Shown: piece by piece, positions 1 to 10,719 of the stretch | How the letters are laid out: each line of letters begins with the position of its first letter | How positions within the stretch are numbered: the first letter of the stretch is position 1 | NCBI GenBank assembly: GCA_037179335.1 | Contig: JAKZHN010000011.1 | Coordinates: 62,001 to 126,000, forward strand | DNA: 64,000 nucleotides | Source: Cyclaneusma minus | Taxonomy: Eukaryota; Ascomycota; Leotiomycetes; Marthamycetales; Marthamycetaceae | Direction: 5' to 3' | Position numbers and translations under genes: made by a program | The notes under the pieces: model-generated | What the model saw: the letters and a program-made list of their open reading frames with translations, nothing else | Database searches by the model: none | What the model was told of the DNA's origin: nothing

Positions 1-330
1 AGTATTCGTGCATGAAATAACAATTTTAGGGTGAGTCTTGAGAGGAATATTTATCTTCTGTATTTTTATTTTTATGGGTGACCCCATTTCTCACGCCTGC
101 TAGCAATCTGAACCTGGTTTTCAGATTTTTTCCCCCGGGGCGCCCAAGAATCTCTCTCATCTTCTCAGAGTTCTCACCCTAACCAGCCATGGTACTGCAA
201 GCTATGCGAAGTGAAGGCGAGGTGAAGGTAAGAGAAGTGACGGTGTTTGCTTGTGCTTAGAGCTCGGCTGCTGTCTGCATGTCTTTGTTAGCTCATTGGT
301 TCCTCAGCATCGTGGTCTCGTTATTCACCT

Positions 331-821
331 TCAGCTTCTTGACAAAGCCTCATGCGCAACTTCACCCATGGAGTTCTTCACGACCTTGCTCACGGTCTCC
401 GGAAGTACTGTCATGATTGCTTTCGTAATCATTTGCTTCGTTCCCTCATTGTCGATCTGCGCGGCTTCCAACTTCACAATCCTGGTCTTGGTAGCATTTT
501 CGTTCTTTGCATCCGGGTCTTGATGGCTTGTCTCAACTCGTTGGCCAGGTCGTTGAGTGTATCAAGAAACTTGCTGAAGTCATCGGATTCGTCGATTGAA
601 CGTCCGTTTTCAATCGTTTGGACGAACTGGCTCAGGAGGGTCAAGGGCGAAGCTGGCAAGGCTTTTTGACGCTTTGCGTTGGGTTCAGGGGCAGTGGAAG
701 ATTCAGAGGTAGTGAAGGATTCAGAGGAGGTTCGCTTGTTTCTCTTTGAGGGTGCGTCAGGAAGCATTGCCTCTGTCGATTCGATGGGATCGGAGTGCGC
801 CATCGCGGCAGTGTCATGCAT
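331..821 (-). pseudogene. Decayed partial paralogue of the coiled-coil protein at 2184-4214
   Basis: An ATG at 821 opens a 115-codon frame ending at 474. Its N-terminal half (Ser-rich, with SNKR/SKRNKR and FKRH/AKRQK-like basic patches) aligns by eye with the middle of the 676-residue protein encoded at 2184-4214, and the matching DNA (about 676-815 versus 3169-3300) is recognisably related. Near 525 the likely continuation shifts to another frame, which stays open to a stop at 331 and reads as a helical charged segment. I read this as a frameshifted, internally deleted duplicate; a short unrecognised intron joining the two frames is the alternative. Flanking DNA is duplicated as well (about 70-290 resembles about 1690-2215). 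Function unknown. Confidence 0.5.
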
Positions 822-830
822 CCTGGATGA

Positions 831-2183
831 ACTTCATGGATTCATGTTAGCAAAGAATCCAAATCTGTGGACACTGGGTTCTATCGCGGCGCACCTTGGA
901 GAGGTCACGGGGTACAGGCAGACTGGGTGAAGGACCGGAATTGTTGTAAAGTTTAAGAGGTCAAGGGTCTGGAAGCCTTTTAAGCTACAGGTGCGGACAC
1001 AAATACGCTAGCTCGTTAAGCGACCTGCTAACGTGGTTCAAGAGCTCCGCTTGTTTCCAACATGGGAACCGCAGGCTGCGGACCGTTAGCGAGCCGCAAG
1101 CCCGCAACAGGTTCAGTATAAGTAGATGGCTGGAACTTTCGTCCGAAATCATCGTTCCCGCTCTTGATCTCCGGTGATGCTAGGATTGCCCTCCTCAGAT
1201 CATCATCTTCTTCTCCGCATAGTCCATATTCAGATTGTAGCGGGAAAGAAAACACCTAGGGCTCCTCCGGGGAGTTGAACCCCGGAGCTCTAGTTTGTCA
1301 AGTTTGTCTAGAGACTCACCTCTCAGCCTCTCAGCCAAAAGGACTACGACATCATGTTTAAATTTGATATGCTTGACAGAGTGTGTAATGGAACACCACG
1401 TGACAAGCTCTCACGAGCCAGTACTGTGACAATCTTTGTGTCTAGGTTTTTGCAGTCTGTTACTAGCTTCGGAATCTGGCAACGGAGATTTTGGAGGTCA
1501 CCCCCGTTGAATCGGGCCTCTAAATATCATTAAGAGGTGTCAAATAATCGCCAAACACAGGATGATGTTGATATTTGCTCGGGAGTCAAACTTCGCACAT
1601 TCAAATATACGCGCACTCTGTAATCAATCCCTGGCATGATGTTGCAAAGGTTGCGATGATATTTCACCTCATCCATTTTGAGCCAATAGCCCATTCTTCA
1701 TGCCTGCTAACAATATGGTTTTCGATATTTAACCCCCTGAAATCCTCTCACATTCCTGTAGAGAGAACCCAATGAACTATTTTCAACCCTGTTTCCATCA
1801 AGGGAAGAAGAGAGAAATGCTGAGATAATGTTTGTGTGCCCTCCATCAAAAGTCAAAGCGAAAACGCTGGGTAACTTTTTTCTTCGCCTTCCAAAAGATG
1901 TCATCATCTGACAACGCCCCCAAGTCGAGAGTGGTTGAATCCGGAACCCCTGAACCACCCCCGAACGAATGAATGACCGTGTCCCGACCAATGAACTGCA
2001 ACGCATGCATTCTTGGGAGAAGTGTCGGCGACCTGTGATGAAGGATGAGAGAAGAAAATGCGGATGAAAATGCAGTTCTTCTTGCTTGAGCATCGAGTGA
2101 TTGCCAACGAACCCCCTGACCATGGCATTGCAAGCTATGCGAGGTGAAGGTAGGAGAAATGACCTCGCGCATAGTTCCTGCGC
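831..2183. other. Intergenic; no supportable protein gene
   Basis: Apart from the tRNA-like element at 1260-1344 I see only short overlapping frames with no recognisable domain. The 1690-2180 part resembles 70-290, so it is one arm of the local duplication. Confidence 0.5.
1260..1344 (-). ncRNA. tRNA-like element with internal Pol III boxes
   Basis: On the minus strand an A-box-like TGGCTGAGAGG (1337-1327) and a B-box-like GGTTCAACTCC (1281-1271) are correctly ordered. The B box sits in a perfect 6-bp stem with a 7-nt TTCAACT loop, as in a tRNA T arm. Seven-nt segments at 1344-1338 and 1267-1261 pair at six of seven positions, three of them G-U. Length is 85 nt, as for class II tRNAs. A T4 run follows about 13 nt downstream (TTTTCTTT). 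No anticodon arm is recognisable: between the D and T arms lies a long hairpin (CTCTAG with CTAGAG, extended by GAG with CTC). It may be a tRNA relic, a SINE head or a tRNA-like RNA. Confidence 0.4.
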
Positions 2184-4214
2184 TTAGAGGTTGGCTGCAT
2201 GTCCTCGCCTGTTCGCTCCCTGGTTTTGCATCATCTTGATCTTGTTCTCCAGCGTCCGATTCTTCAACTTCAATGCAAGAATCTCGAGATCCTTGTCCAA
2301 TAACTCCTTGTTTTTCTCCTTGATTTCCTCGTCCTTCCCCATATCTCTTTTGCGCAGGTACTGTGTCAAACCCTCCAACTGCTCTTCATGGTTTTGCCCT
2401 TGCATGGCCGCAGCCTCTTCCATATCGGCCAGCGTTGCGAGGTCATTCTCGTGCCGCACTGCGAACTCCTGTTCAGACATCTTGGGGACATCTGGCTGAG
2501 ACGAAACTTTTGCTGTTCTCTTGGCTTTCTCGAGCTCTTCGTTCTGCTTGAGATACTGAGATTCGAGGCTGTTGTACTTGCCTTCGAAGTCATCGAGCTT
2601 GGTCTTGAGGCAGTCGTTCTCGGTCTGCAGCGCCTCTTTGTCGGCCCTGACAATGCCAACTTCGTTTTCCAATCTGTTGATGCGATGTTTGTAGTTCTCC
2701 TCCATCAACCTGTACTTCTCGCTACTCTCTTTCTCCACTTTCTCCATGTCAGCTCCATGCTTGGCTTGGAGTTCGCGCATCTCAGCATCGTGGTCGCTGC
2801 GCAGTTTGAGGTCGTGTGTGGCTCGATCTTGCATCTCTTTCTCCATTCTCTCGATTTCAGCTTCATGCTTGGCTTGGAGTTCGCGCTTATCGCTGCGCAA
2901 TTTGAGGTTGTGTGTGGCTTGATCTTGTCTCGCTTGCTCCATGGTCATCTGCAAGGTCTTCAACTTCGTGTCCATGGTTCTTTGCAAGGCCTTCAAATCC
3001 GTGTTCGTGTTGCTAAGATCTTGGTTCAATTGCCTCAGTCTCGCGTTCTCCGTATCCGCGGTGGCGACTCTGTCCGTCAGCCCGTCCCGTTCACGGACTG
3101 CCTTTGTAAAAGCTTCTCGGACGATGGGCCATGGATGACTGGAGATTTCGTCTGGCGAGGGTTGGTGACGCTTGAAGCTGGGTTCTGAGGCGGTGGATGA
3201 CTCGTTTGTGGCCGAGAAGGGTCGCTTGTTACTCTGTGATGATGCATCAGACTGTATGGTCTCTGCAGATTCGGTGGGAGGCAAGCGCGATATCGCGACA
3301 GAAGCTGAATTCGAAGTGACGGAAATCTTGGATGAGCTTTGCGAATTCGCGAAGGAAGTCGTCCCGAGTTCTGGTTGCCATGTCCTGGGCAGCTCTGAAG
3401 ATTCTCCGTTCAATCCGTCGAAAAGGAGCTCATCGTCTTCCCTTTCAGTCTCTTCTGGCGTGGCTGCATCAGATAATTTTGGAAAGGAGAGATAGTTGGA
3501 GATTCGTGAGAGATCGAGGGCGCTTTCGGCAGCGTAGCTGTCCGGCATCTCTTCATCTTCTTCAGTATCTTCGCCGTCAGATGATGACAATGATGAATAT
3601 GACGAAACAGATTCGGACTGTTCATCTTCTGCATTATCTGCACTATCCTCATCATCTGACGACAAAGATGGTGTAAGTCGCCACCTTGCTGAGGGGCTCC
3701 TATTCGAGAGGGGGCCCGCTGGGTATCCCGCCATTATTTCCAGTTCCTCCAGTGACATTGACTTGAGCGATTTCTCCGCTTCTCCGGGGGGCTCCATAGG
3801 CTCCGGAAGTGGAAAATCTTCGTCCATTCTGTCCGGAAAGAGCTCGACGTCTTCTTCACCGGCCTCGGCTGACCTGGCTGCATCACGTGCTATCCGGAAG
3901 CGCATGGTGCAGCGGTCACAACCTTCACAATCTTCATCCAACGTGGCCTTCACGGGATCCGGATCTGAAATTTCCACTCTTTCGAAAAAGAGGCCGTGGT
4001 CTGTTTCATAGGCCTCGTCTTCTTCATCGGCTTCGTCTGGCATGTCTGCGTCACGCGTTTTTGGAGACAGCCAAATGCTTTGACCAACTTCACCATCTTC
4101 GTTCACCACAGCCTCCAGTAGCTCGGGCTCAGGCGATTTCCGGGCCTTTTCGGAGGCCATCTTCACCTTTTTGGGTGGCGTCTTCATCCAGGCAGTACTG
4201 TGTCTTTTCCACAT
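2184..4214 (-). CDS. Acidic and coiled-coil protein of unknown function (676 aa)
   Basis: A single uninterrupted frame from ATG 4214; a second Met nine codons in, before a Lys-rich patch, is an alternative start. The first ~350 residues are very acidic and Ser-rich (Asp/Glu/Ser runs) with few hydrophobic blocks. From about residue 360 to the end the protein is a long charged heptad-like coiled coil with internally similar segments (repeats around ATHNLKLRSD and ELQAKHEAE/ELQAKHGAD). No catalytic motif, signal peptide or membrane segment is visible. The family is not one I recognise; the plan is that of a structural or scaffolding protein, which is inference. A damaged partial copy lies at 331-821. 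Confidence 0.6.
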   Translation of the reverse strand: MWKRHSTAWMKTPPKKVKMASEKARKSPEPELLEAVVNEDGEVGQSIWLSPKTRDADMPDEADEEDEAYETDHGLFFERVEISDPDPVKATLDEDCEGCDRCTMRFRIARDAARSAEAGEEDVELFPDRMDEDFPLPEPMEPPGEAEKSLKSMSLEELEIMAGYPAGPLSNRSPSARWRLTPSLSSDDEDSADNAEDEQSESVSSYSSLSSSDGEDTEEDEEMPDSYAAESALDLSRISNYLSFPKLSDAATPEETEREDDELLFDGLNGESSELPRTWQPELGTTSFANSQSSSKISVTSNSASVAISRLPPTESAETIQSDASSQSNKRPFSATNESSTASEPSFKRHQPSPDEISSHPWPIVREAFTKAVRERDGLTDRVATADTENARLRQLNQDLSNTNTDLKALQRTMDTKLKTLQMTMEQARQDQATHNLKLRSDKRELQAKHEAEIERMEKEMQDRATHDLKLRSDHDAEMRELQAKHGADMEKVEKESSEKYRLMEENYKHRINRLENEVGIVRADKEALQTENDCLKTKLDDFEGKYNSLESQYLKQNEELEKAKRTAKVSSQPDVPKMSEQEFAVRHENDLATLADMEEAAAMQGQNHEEQLEGLTQYLRKRDMGKDEEIKEKNKELLDKDLEILALKLKNRTLENKIKMMQNQGANRRGHAANL

Positions 4215-5560
4215 CTTGAAGTGTTGTCAGAGGACTGGGCAATGGATGTTGGTGAAGTTGAGGATGAGAAGGCGGTTGAAGATGGAGGGCCGGTTGAGAT
4301 GGGTGAAATCGAGGATAGAGAGTCGAATAGTTGGAGAGAGGTGGTGCGCTGATCGAGATGGTTGAAGTTGAGGATGGAGTGTCAGACGGATGGAGAGAGT
4401 TGGTGGGAGTTGGAAGGAGTTGGACGAGTGGAGCGAGGTAAGGTCGAGGGAGGCGTAGGGAAATCGAGGCGAGCGTAGGCGAGAAGCGCTCTCTAGTAGG
4501 CGACCACATTTCTTAGGCGAGCGTGATATAGAGGAGCATAATTTTAAGCTGTGTGTGAAGTTGTATCTCACGACTAGGAGGCCGGACATCCACAATACCT
4601 TAAAGTCAAGTACGAGACTGTCTTTTGTCGCACCTTCCTGGTGGCTGCAGTAATCACATTCTATACTTACTAAACCTGTATAATACCTGGAAGTGTACAA
4701 ACTATTGAGCATAGTCAAAGTTGTTAGAGGTCTTGAAATAAAGGTCTAGGACTTGGACTAAATAGTAGCACTAGCGTGGATGGAAAAGGGGGTGAGATAA
4801 TCCCGCTGATGAGCGATAATTGGAATGACGAGCAAATAATCAAAGGAATCGGAAACGGGATAAGAAACAAATGACAATCCAAAAAAATCCAAGCCTATCT
4901 AGGTGATACATAACTGACTAAGCAACGAGAAGCTGTCCAAACGCCGAATGATATTTAATATATGGCTAACAGTCTAGCTGAAGAGAAGAGACAGTCCACA
5001 AGAAGCGCGGCAGTCCAAGTGACAACCCATGATCCAAATTATAAAGAAAAATGGTAAGTAAGAAAGAGTGAGTCCGAGCGAAGAACGACAAGCGAAAAAC
5101 GACAAGCGAAGAACAAGCGACAGTCTAAGGAACAAACATCATCTTACTAAACCTTTGCGGGTGTTAAGAAGTCTGCGGGATACGGGCATTAGGGGACTTA
5201 CGCGGACGTTACAAAGTTTGACCCGTACTGGCGTTGGAGAACTTACACGAGCATCATGAAATTTAACGGGTTCGGGCATCTGAAAACCTAACGGATACGA
5301 GCGTGTGGGTGGTCATCCTGACAGTTGCGCCGGTTAGAAACAGTCAAGAAAACAGCTAATTATTCCCATATCTACTAGCGATCCGGACGACCTCTGCTGA
5401 CTCAAGCGCTCGCTAACTCAAGCGCGCGTCAACAATTTCAAGAGCTGTGATGATAGAAACAGTCGTAGTGAAAAAATCAACAAAACATCAAGACAAGAGT
5501 GTGACAGATACTTTCACGCACCTGACCAAACAACCCCCCATCCCATTATCCCATCCTCAC
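4215..5560. other. Intergenic region
   Basis: No gene is supportable. The segment 4215-4500 is purine-rich and repetitive (GAGATGG, GTTGAGGATGGAG motifs). Short direct repeats of AACGACAAGCGAA occur near 5085-5125, and 5145-5310 holds a degenerate tandem repeat (separate entry). Confidence 0.5.
5145..5310. repeat. Degenerate ~23-bp tandem repeat
   Basis: About six or seven diverged units of the type CGGGCATTAGGGGACTTACG follow each other, with variants such as TGGCGTTGGAGAACTTACACG. They are too diverged for exact unit boundaries by eye. Confidence 0.4.
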
Positions 5561-7813
5561 TCACAATCCCGCCCCCTCCCCCTCCTTCCCCCCTCCCCTC
5601 GGCGCCTTCCACGGCTCCCTAAACCACCTCTCCCTCTCCTCCTGCGCCCCCGGCCTCCAATACTCATACTCCATCCACGCATTCTCCCTCATCTGCTCCT
5701 CACACTCCACCACATAAGTGCCCAACTCCGGCTGCAACGGCACCACCCCACATTCCACCACATACCTCTCCCAATGCCCCATCAACTCTTTCATCTTCTC
5801 CGGTTCCTCGTCTGCTTTATCATGGATCTCGCCAGGATCGACGGAGAGGTTGTAGAGTTGCCATTTGTCGGTGCCTTTTGGTGGGGGCATGAAGGTTGCT
5901 TTCCAGGGGCCTTTTCGGATGCTGCCGCGCCCGCAGATCTCCCAGCCGTGGATGGAGTCGGTGGGGTGGACGCGCGAGGCGCTGCCGGAAAGCCAGGGGA
6001 GCATGGAGGTGCCGCGCATGGGCACGATTTCGCGACCCTGGTATTCAGGAGCTGGATGTTTGATTCCGGCCATATCAAGCAGAGTAGGAGTGATATCCAT
6101 AACAGTAGCAAAAGTATCAGTAATTGTACCTTCAGCATTGCCTTTGACAGTGTATTTAGGGAAACGGGTGACGCAGGGAACGCGTACTCCGCCTTCGGTG
6201 GTGAAGGCCTTGTAAAGGCGAGAGGGCGCGGTTGCTGCTTGGGCCCAACGGGGGCCGTACCAGACGAAGGAGTCTTTGGCGCCGATGTTGTCGAGGCTGT
6301 TGTTGTAGTAGGCGCCAAGATGCTCCATCAGGGGGCCTTTTACCATCTGGAAGACGAATTAGTGTGATTGTGGGAGAGGACGGAAGGATGACAGAGGAAT
6401 TGCTTACGGGGTAGGCTTCATAGGCGGCTCCTTCGGCGCCGTTGTCGGACATGAACATGATGTATGTGTTGTCGAGTTCTCCGATGCTTTCCAGATAGTC
6501 TGTTACTCGACCGATGTTGTGGTCCAGACACTTCACTAATTAGCAATCGTCTCAAAATCTTACACAATTTTGTCAAGTGAAGATCGAAATCACAAACCTC
6601 AACCATGCCAGCATAAGCCTCCATAGCCTTACAAGAGGCTTTCCGCTCATGCTCGCTCATCTCCTCCCATCCCTTCACCTCATCGGCAACCACAGGATGC
6701 GGTTCCGTTCCCGGCGCAATCATGCCCAATTTCTCCAGATTCTCCAATCGTTTCTGGCGCAGCACTTCTGGACCCTCATCATAAACACCGCGATAGTGAT
6801 CGATATACTCCTTTGGCGCTTGAAGCGGCCAATGCGGCGCAGAAAAGGGGTAATACGCGAAGAAAGGTCGTTCATCGCCACATTCTTTCCAGTCCTTCAG
6901 ATAGGAGGTCATCTTGTCGCCGTAGCCGTTGGAGGAATACCAGTCTTCGGGGAGCTTCTTGACGTAGTGGTCGTCTTCCATGTGCATTGCTATGACACTC
7001 ATTTCGAGGAATGGGGGTAGACCTTTTTCTTTCCTACGGACAACCTTAGCTTCATTCTGCATCATACTCATTGGTGTCCTAAAAACCACGAACTTACTCT
7101 TCGTCTGGTTGGTAGCCATAGTGGTTGGAGCAGGCAGGGAGAAGAGCAAAGGAACGCTCGAAACCGCGAGTGTAGGGAGATCGTTCGGGCTTAAGTCCCA
7201 AATGCCATTTCCCGGCCATGATGGTGTGGTAGCCATTGTCTTTGAGCAGTTCGGGGAGGGCTACGACTCGCTCGTTCAGATAGCCTTCGTAACCGGGCAT
7301 TCCTTCAAATGATTTAGTCACATAATGAACTTGATGATAACTGAGAGATCATTGGTATTGGAGAGAAGACTGGTCGCTCGCAACCTCACCTCTTTGTGGA
7401 GCCGTAGACCATCTACTGTTGTTCTGGCCAGTGGCGTTGGTCCATTCAATCAGATTTCCTAGACCAGCGATATGATGATCTGTACCTGTCATGATCATGG
7501 CACGAGTCGGTCTTTGATTGAAAGAAGTCAATGTCAGTCATCCGGGTTTTTGGCGATGGCGTTGACCAATGGAACTCACGAGCAGGCGGCAGCGGCATGG
7601 AAGCCGGTGGAGCGGATGCCATCTTTGGCCAACTTGTCGATATTCGGGGTTCTGATCTCTCCGCCAAAGCATCCGACATCTAAGATGGTCAATTGGTGTG
7701 TTTGGAAGACGTCAAGACGACTGAAGACAGGAAAGACTTCATTACTTACCGGAGAATCCCAGATCATCAGCTACTATGATCAGAAAGTTGGGTCGCTTCT
7801 CTGAGGCAGCCAT
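5561..7813 (-). CDS. AtsA-type arylsulfatase (611 aa, seven exons)
   Basis: Predicted to hydrolyse sulfate esters. Exons 7813-7750, 7679-7580, 7511-7390, 7302-7098, 7033-6598, 6530-6408 and 6346-5561 join in phase. The N-terminus RPNFLIIVADDLGFSDVG carries the first metal-binding acidic pair; the formylglycine signature CSPTR is present with Cys (residues about 55-59), split by an intron after the Ser codon; the second sulfatase signature GKWHLGLKPE lies near residue 125; FMSDNGAEG supplies the C-terminal metal ligands. No signal peptide is visible, so it is probably intracellular like bacterial AtsA, which it resembles along its whole length. It is divergent from the transporter at 8432, suggesting joint use of a sulfated substrate. 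Choline sulfatase is less likely given this overall plan. Confidence 0.88.
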
Positions 7814-8431
7814 GGTTGCGATTGGGAGGGTTAAAAGGAAGTTGAGTAGAATTGAGGGTACCAGAGTTACGAGAATGAGCTTGAGATCGGATTGGAATAG
7901 TAGAGGACGGAAAAGAAAGCTAGCTTGACTTATTCTCCCGGAGATTCGATATGGAATGATATGTGCGGTGTTTACTGTTTCGCGGTGTCTAGATCGGGGA
8001 TGTTCAGTCCGGCGGACATGGAGTTGTCGATGATGTTCATATGTGGATGCATCCAGCCCTCCTCGCCGCGTACCCGCAGCCGACCCTTGTTTCCCCGCAT
8101 AAAGCACCCCGGCTGCGGGTCCACCATTGGCCTGACCACGACGACACATCGATGTCGCGATTCCGCCTCTCAAGCTCGCGACACCCTCGAACAAGCTCGG
8201 GTCCGTCAAATGGTAGCGCTGCAACCACCACCATTTGACTTCACGGTAAAGTAACGGTGAACCCAGCAACCTTACCGCTGTACCCAGCCGTGCTGTGCCG
8301 TCCCGCGTCATTATTTGGGCGCAGAAGGGTTGCCAGCCTACTTAACCATGGCCCGGAGAACGTCACTTTGTTGATCCCGATCTTTGCTTTCTTCTCGTCG
8401 AGATCGCCAACCCAGCCAGGAATCTTCGAAG
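7814..8431. promoter_or_regulatory. Shared divergent promoter region of sulfatase and transporter
   Basis: This 618-bp interval separates the start codons of two head-to-head genes, so both promoters must lie here. I see no ORF of substance and no motif I can assign with confidence. Confidence 0.45.
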
Positions 8432-10223
8432 ATGGGCCACCGGCTGGGTGTTTTCCGCGCCGTTTACTTGGTTAGCTTGTGCTGTATTGGGTGCGTTCCG
8501 AGGACATCAGCTATGAGGCTGCGAAGAATATCCTTGGAATATCTATCTAATATCCATCCTTTCTAGATCTTTTCTCTTCTCCTATGATACCGGAATTATA
8601 GGTAACTCCTTTCGTATATTCTGACGTTTACCATCTCTTGTACTTGATCTCTCATCTCCGCGGATCTACATCTCGAGTATGGCGCATTACAATAGTTAAC
8701 AATATCCATTCTACAGGAGGAATCCTTACCCTAGAAGCCTTCGAAAACGACTTCGGCTACACAAAAGCCGATTCAACATCCGTCAACTCCAATGCCGTCT
8801 CCGTCCTCCAAGCCGGCGCCTTCTTCGGCGCCATCTTCATCTGGCCCATCACCTCCCGCTTCGGCCGCCGCTACTCCATCGTACTCTCCTCCTTCGTCTT
8901 CATCATCGGCAGCATCATGCAAGTCGTAAACTCGCACTCCCTAGCATGCTTCTACGTCGGCCGCGTAATCTCAGGTCTAGGAGTTGGCGCCGCGACAGTC
9001 TTGATCCCGATGTTCTCGGCAGAGATGGCTCCGAAAAATATCAGGGGGAGACTGGGAAGTATGTTTCAGCTGTTCTTTGCATTGGGGGTTATGGTTAGTT
9101 ATTGGGTTGACTATGGCGTGAAGAGCGGGATTCCGTCAAGTACGAAGCAGTGGCAGGTCCCGATTGGTTTGCAGCTTATTCCTGGTGGATTGCTGGCGCT
9201 GGGTATGCTGCTTATTCCAGAGTCGACGAGGTGGCTGGCTAAGAAGTATCGTAATGAGGAGGCTATTACTAGTTTGATTTGGGTGAGAGGTGAGGATACG
9301 CCGGAGGTGAGGTGCGAGTTTGAGGAGATTTTGGCTGGTGTGGAGGCGGAGATTCAGGCTACGGAGGGACTGACGTGGCGGGAATTGTGGTTGCCGTCTA
9401 TTCGGCTAAGATTGTTCATTGCTTTCACGATGCAGATGTGCCAGCAGTTTACTGGCAACACATCACTCGCATACTACTCGCCGCAGATATTTTCCTCTGT
9501 GGGTGCCGGCCAGAATGCCCTTTTCATATCCGGTTTCTTCGGCGTCACCAAGGTTGTCGCCGTTGCTACATTTCTTGTAAGTCACTCTCCCATCAAAACC
9601 ATTCCCTGAAGCATGTGGCTAAACTGTTACTTCAGATATTCTTCGTTGAGCGAATAGGCCGCCGCCCAGCCTTCATAGCAGGCGCAGTCATGATGGGCAT
9701 CCTCTTCCTAATAATCGCCATCATCGACGCCACCCACCCCGTCTCCAGCAGCACCACCGGCGCCCCCACACCCCCCGCCATCGCCTCCGTCCTCATGATC
9801 TACCTCGAAGCCTTCACCTACAACCTGTCCTGGGGCCCCCTAGCCTGGCTCTATCTCGGCGAAATCTTCCCCAACCGCGTGCGCGAAATCGGCATCGCCC
9901 TTGGCTGCGCATCGCAATGGTTATGGAATTTCGTAATGAGTCAAATTACACCACATGCGTTGGATAATATTGGATGGAGGACTTTTTTGATATTTGCGAT
10001 TTTTAATGCTGCGATTGCGGTGTATAGTTGGGTGTTCTTGAAGGAGACGAAGGGGAGAAGCTTGGAGGAGATGGAGGTGTTATGGGGGAGTAAAGAGACG
10101 AGTTTTGATGTGGAGGGGGTGAGGAGGAGGGCGAGGAGTAAGGATAGGAGGTTGGAGGGAGAGGAGGAGAGGCATGGAAGTTTGAGTAAATCTGTTGCCG
10201 AGGAAGTGCATGAGAGGGCCTGA
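8432..10223 (+). CDS. MFS sugar-porter family transporter (513 aa, four exons)
   Basis: Predicted plasma-membrane proton-coupled or facilitative sugar transporter. Exons 8432-8490, 8567-8601, 8717-9576 and 9636-10223 join in phase; the 35-nt second exon encodes part of SFLFSYDTGIIGG in the first membrane helix. Sugar-porter hallmarks: RFGRR in the loop after helix 2, GRVISGLGVG, IPESTRWLAKK before the central loop, QQFTGNTSLAYYSPQIF in helix 7, ERIGRRP, and LKETKGRSLEEM after helix 12, where Lys replaces the usual Pro of PETKG. The length is typical. The C-terminal tail is charged and cytosolic. It lies head-to-head with the arylsulfatase, so the substrate could be a sulfated sugar or its desulfated product; that is inference. 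Confidence 0.88.
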
Positions 10224-10719
10224 TGAAATCATGACATGGTTTTGTGAATTTTCGACGGAGTGGGAGGGGCGTACTGGGATTCTTCAATCATATTTTGTCT
10301 ATTACATACAGAGCTGGCACATATCATACAGTGGGAGGAAAAGGTCTAAATACGGTCTAAATACGGTCTACAGTCTCCGAATGATTGTGGATATCCCAAA
10401 TAACTAGGAATATTCGAAGTGCTTTGGAATATTCCAAGTGATTTGGGACATCCCAAGTGATTGGGAATATTGTCACCCACTGATCCCACCCGTATTCAGA
10501 CTTTTGTCATGGCCCTGTATATTGCGAGTTGGACAGTACCGCCTGGGGGATCCACGGCAGCTAATGAAGTTATGGTCATCAATCGTCTCCAAGTTTGCAT
10601 AAACATTCCGAACACCCCAATCTCAAACCCCTTTTCCCGAGTTTTCTCACGATATTCGCACAACGAAGCAAAGACAGTCGGTACAAATAACAGAATATCC
10701 AATCACAACCCATCAAACA
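10224..10719. other. Intergenic with inverted-orientation minisatellite units
   Basis: Three GGTCTAAATAC direct repeats occur at about 10345-10375. From about 10393 to 10480 are units such as CCAAGTGATTTGGGA, the reverse complement of the units inside the element at 10853-11169. No gene is seen. Confidence 0.5.

Noticed and set aside
5085..5125. Possible telomeric or centromeric repeat
   Set aside because: The units are short AACGACAAGCGAA duplications with no TTAGGG-type arrays anywhere in the window.
5447..6367. 306-codon plus-strand frame
   Set aside because: Antisense to the well-supported sulfatase last exon; Pro/Leu/His-rich composition of a shadow frame.
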